Under the pieces are notes generated by a model. That model was not told where the DNA came from. It ran no database searches and was given only the letters and a program-made list of their open reading frames with translations. Of a DNA stretch of 64,000 bases, positions 11,268 through 19,601 are shown in pieces. The stretch is from CAYFKJ01 sp964343605 (GTDB taxonomy: Bacteria; Pseudomonadota; Alphaproteobacteria; UBA2966): NCBI GenBank assembly GCA_964343605.1, contig CAYFKJ010000006.1, forward strand, positions 248,001-312,000. Reading direction: 5' to 3'. A program made the translations under genes and the position numbers. Position 1 is the stretch's first letter, and each line of letters opens with the position of its first letter.

Positions 11268-11640
11268 CGTCGACGCTGTACTAAGCCGCGAGCCGCAGCC
11301 TATCTCCCTAGAATGTATGCATTTTTACCATGACATGTCCGGTGGTGAAAGATTACCGACCGTGCGCTCTTGAATTCCCGCCGCAAAGACCCACATGAAT
11401 ATTAACGATCCGAAACGTTTTTGGATTTTCAGCGAACCGGGCCTCGGCCCTGACCACCAAGGAAGCATTAGTCCCGCATCTCAATTTACTCTCTCCCTCT
11501 CTCTTCTTAAGCACTTCGCCGCCCACCGGGCGGCGATTTTTTATGAGGCGGCCACATTTGCAAACCGCAGCCCGCCCACTATCATCATTCGTAACGAAGA
11601 AGACACCGACAGGCTCGTGGCCACGTTGCAGGGAGGCTCC
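11268..11640. other. Gene-free region with intrinsic terminator and C/U-rich tract
   Basis: These 373 bp separate the FliL-like gene from the cupin gene. The cupin frame is open back to an ATG at 11395, but that extension has no family resemblance and is crossed by a clean terminator. A pyrimidine-rich run (about 11490-11507) precedes the terminator, and a small GGGCCTCGGCCC-type hairpin lies near 11440. A short non-coding transcript ending at 11542 is possible. Confidence 0.45.
11517..11542 (+). terminator. Rho-independent terminator upstream of the cupin gene
   Basis: A perfect 8-bp stem (CGCCGCCC / GGGCGGCG) with a 3-base loop is followed by ATTTTTT. No annotated plus-strand gene ends upstream of it, so it should end a short leader or small RNA. 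Confidence 0.75.
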
Positions 11641-12693
11641 ATGTCCGGCGAACTCGGAACTCGAGAGGAATTACCCCAAGATTACCTCGACGAACTGGAG
11701 GCCATGAGCGTCACGCCTCTGTGGCCGAGTTTGCGCCAAGTCCTGCCCTACGAGACACCGTCACGGGCAACGCGTCCCTATCACTGGAGCTACGCCGCCA
11801 TCCGGCCCTACCTTATGCAAGCGGGCGACCTGACGCCGATCGAGAAAGCGGAACGACGGGTCCTGGTGCTGGCCAATCCGGGTTTGGGAATTGAAACGAT
11901 GCGGGCGACGCCGTCGATCTACGTCGGTCTCCAACTCATCAATCCTGGCGAAACGGCGCCCCGACACAAGCATACCCCGACCGCCGTGCGGTTCGTCATT
12001 GAGGGCGGCGGCGGTTACACGGTGGTCGAGGGCGAAAAACTGCCAATGGAGAAAGGCGACCTGATCCTCACGCCGTCGGGCCAGTGGCACGATCACGGTC
12101 ATGAGGGCGATGGCCCCGTGGTGTGGCTCGATGCCCTCGATCTGCCGACCGTCTACTATCTCGAAGCCTCCTACTGTATCGAAGGCGCAGTGGAACCGCC
12201 GGACAACCGTCCCGACGCGTCGCAGTGGCGCTACCGCCGGGCTGGTTTGGTGCCGTTTCAGGCGCTGTCCAAAAGCAGCGGGGATTATCCTCTTCGGCGC
12301 TATCCCTGGACCGAGGTCCGCGCGGCATTGATGGAGATGGCGGTGGCGACAGACCTGGGCGATCTTGTCCAACTCGCATACGTCAACCCGGAAACGGGTG
12401 AGGAATGCCTGCCGATCCTCGGCTTTTCGGCGCAGATGCTGCGGCCCGGCGAGGAAGTCCGGCCGCTCCGGCGTTCCGCCTCTTCGGTCATGCACGTGAT
12501 CGAGGGGGAAGGGGAAAGCGAAATCGACGGCGAGACCTTCGCCTGGCGGGAGTGCGACACCCTGTCGTTGCCGACCCATGCGGTGGTAACGCACCGCAAC
12601 AAATCGACGCGCGAGCCGGCGTTCCTTTTCCACGTCGATGATGCCCCCCTGCATCGAAAACTCGGGTTCTTCGAGGAATTTCCTCATGCCTAA
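11641..12693 (+). CDS. Gentisate 1,2-dioxygenase-like bicupin
   Basis: A 350-residue two-cupin protein of the gentisate/1-hydroxy-2-naphthoate dioxygenase family. The first cupin has the iron-binding histidine pair in ETAPRHKHTPTAVRFVIEG and a third histidine in GQWHDHGHEG. The second cupin is degenerate (RPLRRSASSVMHVIEGEGES...), as usual for the family. These enzymes cleave the ring of gentisate between C1 and C2. The ATG at 11641 has GGGAGG upstream and gives the usual family length. It is followed after 33 bp by a histidine kinase and response regulator, a possible signalling link. No maleylpyruvate isomerase or fumarylpyruvate hydrolase is nearby. Confidence 0.82.
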   Translation: MSGELGTREELPQDYLDELEAMSVTPLWPSLRQVLPYETPSRATRPYHWSYAAIRPYLMQAGDLTPIEKAERRVLVLANPGLGIETMRATPSIYVGLQLINPGETAPRHKHTPTAVRFVIEGGGGYTVVEGEKLPMEKGDLILTPSGQWHDHGHEGDGPVVWLDALDLPTVYYLEASYCIEGAVEPPDNRPDASQWRYRRAGLVPFQALSKSSGDYPLRRYPWTEVRAALMEMAVATDLGDLVQLAYVNPETGEECLPILGFSAQMLRPGEEVRPLRRSASSVMHVIEGEGESEIDGETFAWRECDTLSLPTHAVVTHRNKSTREPAFLFHVDDAPLHRKLGFFEEFPHA

Positions 12694-12726
12694 CGGGATC
12701 GGCGAAATAACGGATGAGGCGTTTCG

Positions 12727-13725
12727 GTGGCTTTGAGCCCGGAAATCGCCGCGGCCGCCCTCGCTGCCGCCCCCGACGGCATCGTCGTTCTCGACGACGG
12801 CGGGAGGATCGTCGAAGCGAACAGCGCCGCCGTCGTCCTGCTCGGCGGAGAGGACGACATTGTCGGCGTCCCCTTCGACGATCTGGTTGAAGGCAAGGAG
12901 AACCTCGACTGCTCGTCGGCGCCGATCGGCGACGGAGAGGGTGCCGGGAAGGTCGTCATCCTGCGCGACAATTCGATCAGCCGCGCCGCTTCGGAGCACA
13001 CCGCCGTCGCCCGCAAGATGGAAAGTCTCGGTGAAATGGCGGGCGATATTGCGCACGAGTTCAACAACCACCTGACCGGCGCCAGCGGGTTTGCCCAAAT
13101 GGCCCTGGTGCGGCTTGACGACACCGAACGCGTTAAGGTGTGCCTGGAGGAAATCATTGCCGCCACCAACGCCGGCGCCGAGCAGACCGGACGCATCATG
13201 CTGTTCGGGCACCAGCACGAAATCGATACGCGCCCCAGCGCCATTGGGCGCCACGTGGCGGACGCCGCCGGGCTGATCGAACCGATACTCGATCCCGGCA
13301 TCGACCTCGAACTCGACATATCGGACACCGAAACGGAAGCGACCCTGCAGCCGGGACCCTTGACCGAGGTATTGCTCAACCTCGCGGAAAACGCCAATCG
13401 GGCCATGTCGGGGCGGAATGATGGAAACTTGACGATCGCGCTCAGTCGCGTTGAACTGGAAATCTCGGATGTCGCAGCCTTTCCGGGGGCGCCGGCCGGA
13501 CCTTGTGTCCGTCTCACGGTTTCCGATACGGGTTGCGGCATGACGGCGGAGGTTCGCGAGCGCATGTTCGATCCGTTTTTTTCGACGGCCGACGTGGGCG
13601 AGGGCGAAGGTTTGGGGTTACCTTTGGTCTATTCCGTCGTATCGAAGGCTGGTGGTATGATTGACGTCGAGACGATGCCGGGAGAGGGCACGACGGTCAC
13701 GATTTATCTGCCCGTCGCTGTGTAA
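12727..13725 (+). CDS. PAS-containing sensor histidine kinase
   Basis: A 332-residue soluble kinase. A short PAS domain covers about residues 1-85 with DGIVVLDDGGRIVEANSAA. The H-box is MAGDIAHEFNNHL (His near residue 113), a form typical of NtrB-like and chemotaxis-associated kinases. The ATPase domain has LLNLAENANRAM, DTGCGM, FDPFFST and GEGLGLPLV. No membrane segment is visible. The GTG start lies 33 bp after the cupin gene, and a single-domain response regulator follows after 25 bp, so the two form a signalling pair. Confidence 0.86.
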   Translation: MALSPEIAAAALAAAPDGIVVLDDGGRIVEANSAAVVLLGGEDDIVGVPFDDLVEGKENLDCSSAPIGDGEGAGKVVILRDNSISRAASEHTAVARKMESLGEMAGDIAHEFNNHLTGASGFAQMALVRLDDTERVKVCLEEIIAATNAGAEQTGRIMLFGHQHEIDTRPSAIGRHVADAAGLIEPILDPGIDLELDISDTETEATLQPGPLTEVLLNLAENANRAMSGRNDGNLTIALSRVELEISDVAAFPGAPAGPCVRLTVSDTGCGMTAEVRERMFDPFFSTADVGEGEGLGLPLVYSVVSKAGGMIDVETMPGEGTTVTIYLPVAV

Positions 13726-13750
13726 ACGTTGGGGGTAGTTGGAGAACGGC

Positions 13751-14134
13751 ATGCAGTTGGAAAAGGTCCATTGCCTCGTGGTCGAGGACAACGCCCAGAC
13801 GACGCGGCTCATCCGCATGATGCTGATGGATATGAAAGTGGCGGAGGTCACGACGGCCAAGGACGGCGTCGAAGCTGAGGAAGTGCTCGAATCGGGCGAC
13901 TATCCCATCGATATCATATTGTGCGATTGGCGCATGCCGCGCATGACAGGTCTGGAGTTTCTCAAGAAAGTGCGGGTGAGCCATCCGGATATGCCCTTCC
14001 TGATGGTGACCGCCAACGCCGACGTGGAATCCATCCGGACCGCCGCCGGCTCAGGCGTCAGCGGCTACATCGCCAAGCCGTTTTCCCAAGGGCAGCTGCA
14101 AAAGAAGATCGAGGCACTGGTCGGCGACAAATAG
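13751..14134 (+). CDS. Single-domain response regulator (CheY-like)
   Basis: A 127-residue receiver domain without an output domain. The acidic pocket is in LVVEDNAQT, the phospho-acceptor Asp in IILCDWRMPRMTGLEF near residue 58, the conserved Thr in VTANAD, and the Lys in YIAKPFS. I prefer the ATG at 13751 with GGAGAA upstream over a TTG at 13739. It should receive phosphate from the kinase just upstream and pass it on by protein contact. Its target is not evident. Confidence 0.88.
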   Translation: MQLEKVHCLVVEDNAQTTRLIRMMLMDMKVAEVTTAKDGVEAEEVLESGDYPIDIILCDWRMPRMTGLEFLKKVRVSHPDMPFLMVTANADVESIRTAAGSGVSGYIAKPFSQGQLQKKIEALVGDK

Positions 14135-14236
14135 CCTAGATACCGCGGTCATGAAAATTTGATTGGCGAAGCGTTTCGTTTGCCCTTTCTATGGGCCGCG
14201 ACGACCGACCTTTAGTGATTTCGGGGGGCTAAAATC

Positions 14237-14626
14237 ATGACAATCGAACTTACCTATCTCGCCTGGATGGCGTTGGTTTGCATCCTCATGTGGCTGCCGC
14301 ACGTTTCCGCCCGCGGGCTGATCATCGGCCCGGCGCAAGCCGCCGGTTACCCGGACGAGGAGCCCGAGCTGCCGAAATGGATCGGCCGCGCCCGGCGGGC
14401 CCACGCCAATATGGTCGAGAATCTGGCGGCGTTCGGTGTGCTTGTGCTAATCGCTCACGTTGCCGGCGTCAATAATGAGATGACGGCACTTGGCGCGGCC
14501 CTGTTCTTCTGGGGCAAGTTGGTACACACCGCCGTGTTCATCATGGGCATACCCTACGCCCGCACCTTGGCGTTTCTGGTAGCCTGGATCGGTATGCTGC
14601 TGATTTTCTACCAGCTTATCGCCTGA
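14237..14626 (+). CDS. MAPEG family membrane protein
   Basis: A 129-residue protein with four predicted transmembrane segments. The stretch ARRAHANMVENLAAFGVLVLIAH is the characteristic MAPEG signature (RAHxNxxENL) shared with microsomal glutathione transferase and leukotriene C4 synthase. Bacterial members are inner-membrane proteins of mostly unknown role, perhaps glutathione-linked detoxification. A GGGGGG-rich ribosome site precedes the ATG. The gene overlaps the 3' end of the converging acyl-CoA synthetase gene by 11 bp. Confidence 0.85.
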   Translation: MTIELTYLAWMALVCILMWLPHVSARGLIIGPAQAAGYPDEEPELPKWIGRARRAHANMVENLAAFGVLVLIAHVAGVNNEMTALGAALFFWGKLVHTAVFIMGIPYARTLAFLVAWIGMLLIFYQLIA

Positions 14627-16157
14627 CGCCATAGGTCTGCCTCAGTTCGCTCTTCAGGATCTTGCCCATGGCGTTCTTGGGCATGGCCTCGATAAAGGCG
14701 TATTGGCGCGGGATTTTGTAGCCGCCGATAAGATCGCGGCAGTGGGCGATCATTCCCTGCGCGTCGAGTTGTTCGCCGGCTTTAGGCACGATGACGGCGA
14801 ACAGCGCCTCCCCCGTTTTGTTATCAGGCACGCCCACAACGGCCGCTTCGAGCACGCCGGGGTGTTTGTAGAGCACCGCCTCCACTTCGGTCGTGTAGAC
14901 GTTTTCGCCGCCGGTGATCACCATGTCCTTCTTGCGGTCGAGCAGGTAGAGGTAGCCCTCCCCGTCGATCCGTCCGACATCGCCGGTATGGAACCAGCCA
15001 TCCTTCAGGGCGGCGGCGGTTTCATCGGGCAGGTTGTGGTAGCCGTTCATCACGTTGGGCCCGCGCGCCAGGACTTCACCGCCTTCCCCCGGCGCCACCT
15101 CGTTGCCTTCGTCGTCGGCGATGCGCAGCCAGACTTCCGGTACGGGGCGGCCGGCGGATTTCAGGCGCGTGGGATCGCCGCTTTCGATGGCGGCGCGGTG
15201 GCTGGCGTCGTCGAGCACGGTGAGGATCGGCGCGGTTTCGGTCAATCCATAACCCTGGCAGATCTTGGCGTTTGGAAACTTCTCCATGGCGTCGCGGATC
15301 CATCCTTCCGCCATGGGGGAGGATCCGTAGTAGATCAGGCGTAGGGAACCCGTGTCGCTCGTGCCGAAGGCGGGATCATCCATCACCATGCGCAGCATCG
15401 TCGGCGGCAGTACGGTCGCTGTCGGCCGGTGGCGTTCCACCGCACCGAGGAAGTTTGCGCCGCTGAACTGCGGCAGGTAGACGTGGCCGCCGCCCATCAG
15501 CGTCGGCGAATTGCCGATCAGGTCGGCGGAATGGAACATCGGTGCCGCGTGGACCCAGATGTCGCCGTACCTGATGCCCAGGGCGTAGCCGTTTTGCCCT
15601 GCGTTGGCCACGATGTTGCGGTGACTGAGCCGCACACCCTTGCTGCGCCCGGTGGTGCCGCCGGTGTAAAGGATCAGGGCATCGTCGGTCTCAGCGCTGC
15701 GGTGGGACGCAACCGGATCGGTTTCGACCAGCGACGTCTCGATATTGGGATAGGGCGTATCGCCGCCCGCCGGGCCGTGCCACAGGGCGCTCTCCGCCCA
15801 CTTGTCCAGCGGCGCATCCTCCAGCAAGGGTGCAAAGGCGGCGTCGACGACAACGAACTTAACCTCGGCGTCATCGAGGATGTCGGACATCTCCCCCGGC
15901 GCCAACCGCCAGTTTACCGGAACGGGAACGCAGCCCATCCAGTAACCGGCCCAAAAAAGCTCGGCCGTCCGGAAACCGTTGAGCATGATGACGCCGAAAC
16001 GCTCGCCCGGTTGCAGGCCATGCCCGGCCAAAATTCCGGCGGTGCGGGCAACGCGGTCGGCGGTCTCGCCCCAAGTCAGATTGCCTTCGTCGTCGTGGAC
16101 TGCCGTAAGGTCGCCGTAGTGCCGCGCCGCAGCGCTCAGGATATCCGGCAGGATCAT
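14616..16157 (-). CDS. Acyl-CoA synthetase (AMP-dependent ligase)
   Basis: A complete 513-residue ANL-superfamily enzyme. The phosphate-binding loop LYTGGTTGRSKGV lies near residue 163, the adenine motif QGYGLTETAP near residue 297, the hinge region with GWFHTGDVGRIDGEGYLYLLDRKKD in the last quarter, and the catalytic Lys region KIPRQYAFIEAMPKNAMGKI at the C-terminus. It activates a carboxylic acid to its CoA thioester through an acyl-AMP. Chain length or aromatic preference cannot be read from sequence. The ATG has GGAGAGG upstream. Confidence 0.9.
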   Translation of the reverse strand: MILPDILSAAARHYGDLTAVHDDEGNLTWGETADRVARTAGILAGHGLQPGERFGVIMLNGFRTAELFWAGYWMGCVPVPVNWRLAPGEMSDILDDAEVKFVVVDAAFAPLLEDAPLDKWAESALWHGPAGGDTPYPNIETSLVETDPVASHRSAETDDALILYTGGTTGRSKGVRLSHRNIVANAGQNGYALGIRYGDIWVHAAPMFHSADLIGNSPTLMGGGHVYLPQFSGANFLGAVERHRPTATVLPPTMLRMVMDDPAFGTSDTGSLRLIYYGSSPMAEGWIRDAMEKFPNAKICQGYGLTETAPILTVLDDASHRAAIESGDPTRLKSAGRPVPEVWLRIADDEGNEVAPGEGGEVLARGPNVMNGYHNLPDETAAALKDGWFHTGDVGRIDGEGYLYLLDRKKDMVITGGENVYTTEVEAVLYKHPGVLEAAVVGVPDNKTGEALFAVIVPKAGEQLDAQGMIAHCRDLIGGYKIPRQYAFIEAMPKNAMGKILKSELRQTYGVRR

Positions 16158-16277
16158 CTCAACCTCTCCCCGTTTTGCCGATCAAACTCCTGGGCCAGAG
16201 ATTAGCGCAATTTTGAGTCCCAAACGCGTTCCCTGAACTGATAAATTGGCCGTGGTAATAGGGAGGGAGAACGAACA

Positions 16278-17303
16278 ATGGCACGTCACGCGCATCTCAT
16301 CGGCAGCGTCGGTCTCAGCGACGCCGAAACCGTTTTCACCACCGTCAGCGATATCCTCGGCGACTGCTGCCCGCGCATTCCGGATGGTGAAACCGGAGGG
16401 CGGGGATATTGGATCCGCTGGCAGGACGCCACATTCGCCAACTGTGATCAGATGGCGACCGAGGCAGTGTCGGTGAAAATACCGGGTTTCAAGGATGCGG
16501 TGGAACGGACTTTCTACACCATCAAGGACGGCGTCGCCGCAGCCGATCTCGATTTCGGCGAGTTGGGCTATGCCCGAGAAGCATTGGACTCGTGGGCGCT
16601 CTTCTCCCGTTTGCAGGATGAGGGCAAGATCGGGGCCGGGACGCGCTTTCAAGTCTCCCTCCCCACCCCCGTGGCCTTGCTCAGCGGATTCGTCATGATG
16701 CCCTCGCGGGGGCCGGCCGAAGCCGCCATCGAACGAGCCATGGTGGAAGATCTCAACCGTATCCAGGGCAGTATTCCCAACGAGCGCCTCTGTATCCAGT
16801 GGGATGTTTGCTACGAGGTTGTCGGCGCCGACGGCGGCCCGCCGTTGCACTTCGATGACGCTGTGGGCGGTGGCGCCGAACGCGTCGGTCGACTTTGCGG
16901 CCAAGTTAATGACGATGTCGAACTGGGTATCCATCTCTGTTACGGCGATCCCGGCCACCAGCATATCATCGAGCCGGCTGATCTGGGCACCTCGGTGGCG
17001 TTTGCCAACGCAATTTGCAAGGCTTCGCCGCGGGCCATCGACTTCATGCATATGCCGGTGCCGCGGGGACGTGCGGACGAGGCCTACTTCCAACCGCTCA
17101 ACAATCTCGACATGCCGACGGAAACCCGCCTCGTCATCGGCCTGGTGCATCACACCGACGGCGCCGAGGGCACGCGGAACCGCATGGCGACGGCGGACCG
17201 ATTCGTAACGGACTACGACGTGGCGACCGAATGCGGATTCGGCCGCCGTGATCCCGACACCATTGAGGAATTGCTGCAGGTGCATCGCGACGTCTGCAAC
17301 TGA
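16278..17303 (+). CDS. MetE/UROD-like barrel protein with putative zinc site
   Basis: I do not recognise a named function. The 341-residue protein resembles the barrel of cobalamin-independent methionine synthase and UROD-like methyltransferases. GIHLCYGD places H219 and C221 in an HxC pair, and C319 in ATECGFGRRD matches the later MetE zinc cysteine. The protein is half the length of MetE and lacks its N-terminal domain. It could be a zinc-dependent methyl- or thiol-transfer enzyme. It sits 75 bp upstream of the reductive-dehalogenase-like gene on the same strand, with a strong inverted repeat between them. Confidence 0.6.
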   Translation: MARHAHLIGSVGLSDAETVFTTVSDILGDCCPRIPDGETGGRGYWIRWQDATFANCDQMATEAVSVKIPGFKDAVERTFYTIKDGVAAADLDFGELGYAREALDSWALFSRLQDEGKIGAGTRFQVSLPTPVALLSGFVMMPSRGPAEAAIERAMVEDLNRIQGSIPNERLCIQWDVCYEVVGADGGPPLHFDDAVGGGAERVGRLCGQVNDDVELGIHLCYGDPGHQHIIEPADLGTSVAFANAICKASPRAIDFMHMPVPRGRADEAYFQPLNNLDMPTETRLVIGLVHHTDGAEGTRNRMATADRFVTDYDVATECGFGRRDPDTIEELLQVHRDVCN

Positions 17304-17336
17304 TCGATTAGTTGGCCGGAGCCGGTATATTGTGAT

Positions 17337-17357
17337 ATTGTTGGGGTGGCCAACAAT
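17337..17357 (+). repeat. Dispersed GTTGGGGTGGC motif, site 2 (perfect inverted repeat)
   Basis: Two 8-bp arms, ATTGTTGG and CCAACAAT, flank the 5-bp spacer GGTGG. It lies 22 bp before the ATG of the reductive-dehalogenase-like gene, where an operator or an mRNA hairpin would act. Related sites are at 2890, 33952 and 44353. Confidence 0.6.
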
Positions 17358-17378
17358 ATTGAGAACGGGGAGTCTCTC

Positions 17379-19601
17379 ATGCTGTTCCGCACCCGGGCCG
17401 AACACCGGCCTTACCATCTCGGGACCTATCCGCTGGAGGTTCTGGAACGGGATGACAGCGTAATTGACGTTGAGGCGTCGCAGCCCCGCGTGGCGGCGCC
17501 GGCCTATGAGACGGGACCGGACGGACCCCTGGCCAAGGCCCTGCGCGACTACCTCGACATCTTCATCGAGAATTCCGGCGGCGAGCCGGCCGGGCAAAAA
17601 GCGCCCGTGCCCGACGATCCGCACCGCAAGATGATGGACGTCAAGGGCTACAGCTACTTCATGAACGCATCGCAAGTCGGTATTTGCCGCATCCCGGCCA
17701 ACGCCTGGGCGGAAGGGGCGGAGCCCCTGGACCACGATTACGCCGTGGTGCTGCTGCTGGAGCATGGCCGCGTGCCTGAGGCGGGCAACCCGGCGCGGAA
17801 ATGGATAGAGCCGGCGACCCGGGACGCGGCCGACAGCCGCATCGGCGGCATCGCCGTTTGCCTCTCCGGTCACATCAAGAAGCTCGGCTATCCGGCGACG
17901 GCCCACGTCATGGGCGCGGGTTCGGTCGACGCCGAACGGCTTGCGGTGCTGGCGGGTTTGCTGGTGCGCGACGGCGAGACTTTACGCAATCCCTATTTCG
18001 ACCGCGATTTTTCGATTTCCGTTGTCACGACGTCTTACGAATTGGAAACCGACCGGCCCCTGGCCAAGAGCGCGCTGAAGCCGAAGGGTTTAGGCTACTG
18101 GTTCGGCCAGGGCGGCGCGACCTCGGGGCGCGAGCGTAACCGGCGCAACGCCCGGGCGACGCACTTGGGCTCGTATCCGATGGAAACCGTCAAGCGCGTC
18201 GACCGTCCGACCACCCTGATCCTCGACGACGAAGTGCCTCAGGTGTCCAAGCGGTCGGCATTCTTCGACCGGGCCTTGCGCGGCGACCTCGGCGCCAAGA
18301 GCCAAGCGGAACGCAGCCGCTTCGCCTTCAAGCAGCCCCACACCTCGGGCATGATGTCCTCGATGAGGTCCATGGTCGCGGTGCAGAGCGGCGAGACCAA
18401 CGCCGACGCCGACACCGGCCTCTATTCGGATCCGGCGGCCAACGCGCGGGCGCTGAAATCGCTCTCCTACCTGCTGGGCGCCGACATGACCGGCATCTGC
18501 GAGGTGCCGCGTTACGCCTGGTATTCCCACGGCGCCGACGGCACGCCCATCGAGACCAACCACAAGTACGCCGTCGTCATGCTGATCGACCAGGAATTCG
18601 ACACCATGGAGGGTGGCACCGGTGACGACTGGATTTCGGGCACGCAAAGCATGCGGGCCTACCTGCGCGGCGCCGAGATCGCCGGCGTGATGGCCGACAT
18701 GCTGCGCCAGCTCGGTTTCGCCTCGCGCTCCCAGACCAACGTCGACAGCGACGTGTTGCAGTTGCCGCTGATGCTGTGGGCCGGCCTCGGCGAGCTCTCG
18801 CGCATCGGCGAACTGGTGCTCAATCCCTTCGTGGGACCGCGCCTCAAGACCGTGGTGATGACCACCGACATGCCGCTGGAGGTCGACAAGCCCATCGACT
18901 TCGGCCTGCAGTACTTCTGCAATAATTGTTGGAAATGCGCCCGCGAATGCCCTTGCGATGCGATCTCATGGGGCGACAAGGTGATGTTCAACGCCTATGA
19001 AATGTGGAAGCCCGACGCCGAACGCTGTGCCCGCTACCGGTTGACCAACGCCAAGGGGTCGGCCTGCGGACGCTGCATGAAGACCTGTCCCCTCAACAAG
19101 GTCGTGACCGCCGACGGTCCCATCGTCGAGCGCATGGCGAGTTGGTGCGGAATCAACGCGCGTTGGCTCAAGCCGCTGCTGGTACCCATCGCCGTGCGGG
19201 TCGACGATCTGCTGGGCAAGGGCAAGCGCAATCCGGCCAAAAAATGGTGGTTCGATCTTGAGGTGGTCGACGGCGTCTGCGTCGAACCGGTCAAGGGCGT
19301 CAGCCAGCGCGACCTCAACCTCGAGCACAAGATCGATCCGGCCAAGCAGAAGATGGCCTATTACCAGGCCCACATGATGCCGGTACCCAACGATCTGAGA
19401 CCCCAGCCGGTCGACCGAAAGGAAGCGATGGCCGAAGCGGCTGTCCTGGAAACGCCCGATCAGGCGGCGGCGCGCAAAGCCAACGGCGGCCTGGTACCGC
19501 CGCAATATACGCCGACCCTGCCCGACCCGGACGGCCCCATAGGCGAGAACATCAAGCCGACGGTCTACGGCGGCGGCACGGAAAAATCGAAGGCGTCTTA
19601 A
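17379..19601 (+). CDS. Reductive-dehalogenase-like protein with duplicated domain and two [4Fe-4S] motifs
   Basis: This 740-residue protein has two related halves. Residues about 13-230 begin HLGTYPLEVLER and contain SQVGICRIPANAW. Residues about 261-505 begin HLGSYPMETVKR and contain DMTGICEVPRYAW. A ferredoxin-like module follows, with C514/C517/C520/C524 (CNNCWKCAREC) and C550/C563/C566/C570 (CGRCMKTC). This layout fits the cytosolic reductive dehalogenases, in which an N-terminal vestigial corrinoid domain precedes the catalytic one. No Tat signal is present and no membrane anchor gene is adjacent, unlike respiratory enzymes. The ATG at 17379 has GGGAG upstream. Cofactor and halogenated substrate are inference. 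Confidence 0.72.
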   Translation: MLFRTRAEHRPYHLGTYPLEVLERDDSVIDVEASQPRVAAPAYETGPDGPLAKALRDYLDIFIENSGGEPAGQKAPVPDDPHRKMMDVKGYSYFMNASQVGICRIPANAWAEGAEPLDHDYAVVLLLEHGRVPEAGNPARKWIEPATRDAADSRIGGIAVCLSGHIKKLGYPATAHVMGAGSVDAERLAVLAGLLVRDGETLRNPYFDRDFSISVVTTSYELETDRPLAKSALKPKGLGYWFGQGGATSGRERNRRNARATHLGSYPMETVKRVDRPTTLILDDEVPQVSKRSAFFDRALRGDLGAKSQAERSRFAFKQPHTSGMMSSMRSMVAVQSGETNADADTGLYSDPAANARALKSLSYLLGADMTGICEVPRYAWYSHGADGTPIETNHKYAVVMLIDQEFDTMEGGTGDDWISGTQSMRAYLRGAEIAGVMADMLRQLGFASRSQTNVDSDVLQLPLMLWAGLGELSRIGELVLNPFVGPRLKTVVMTTDMPLEVDKPIDFGLQYFCNNCWKCARECPCDAISWGDKVMFNAYEMWKPDAERCARYRLTNAKGSACGRCMKTCPLNKVVTADGPIVERMASWCGINARWLKPLLVPIAVRVDDLLGKGKRNPAKKWWFDLEVVDGVCVEPVKGVSQRDLNLEHKIDPAKQKMAYYQAHMMPVPNDLRPQPVDRKEAMAEAAVLETPDQAAARKANGGLVPPQYTPTLPDPDGPIGENIKPTVYGGGTEKSKAS

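Noticed and set aside
11395..11640. N-terminal extension of the cupin frame to an ATG at 11395
   Set aside because: It lacks family resemblance, is crossed by a clean terminator, and the ATG at 11641 has a strong ribosome site and gives the usual length.
11761..13254. A 497-residue minus-strand frame
   Set aside because: It is antisense to the cupin and kinase genes, both of which show clear family motifs.
16182..17906. A 574-residue minus-strand frame
   Set aside because: It is antisense to the MetE-like and dehalogenase-like genes, and its Arg/His/Val-rich composition is that of a shadow frame.
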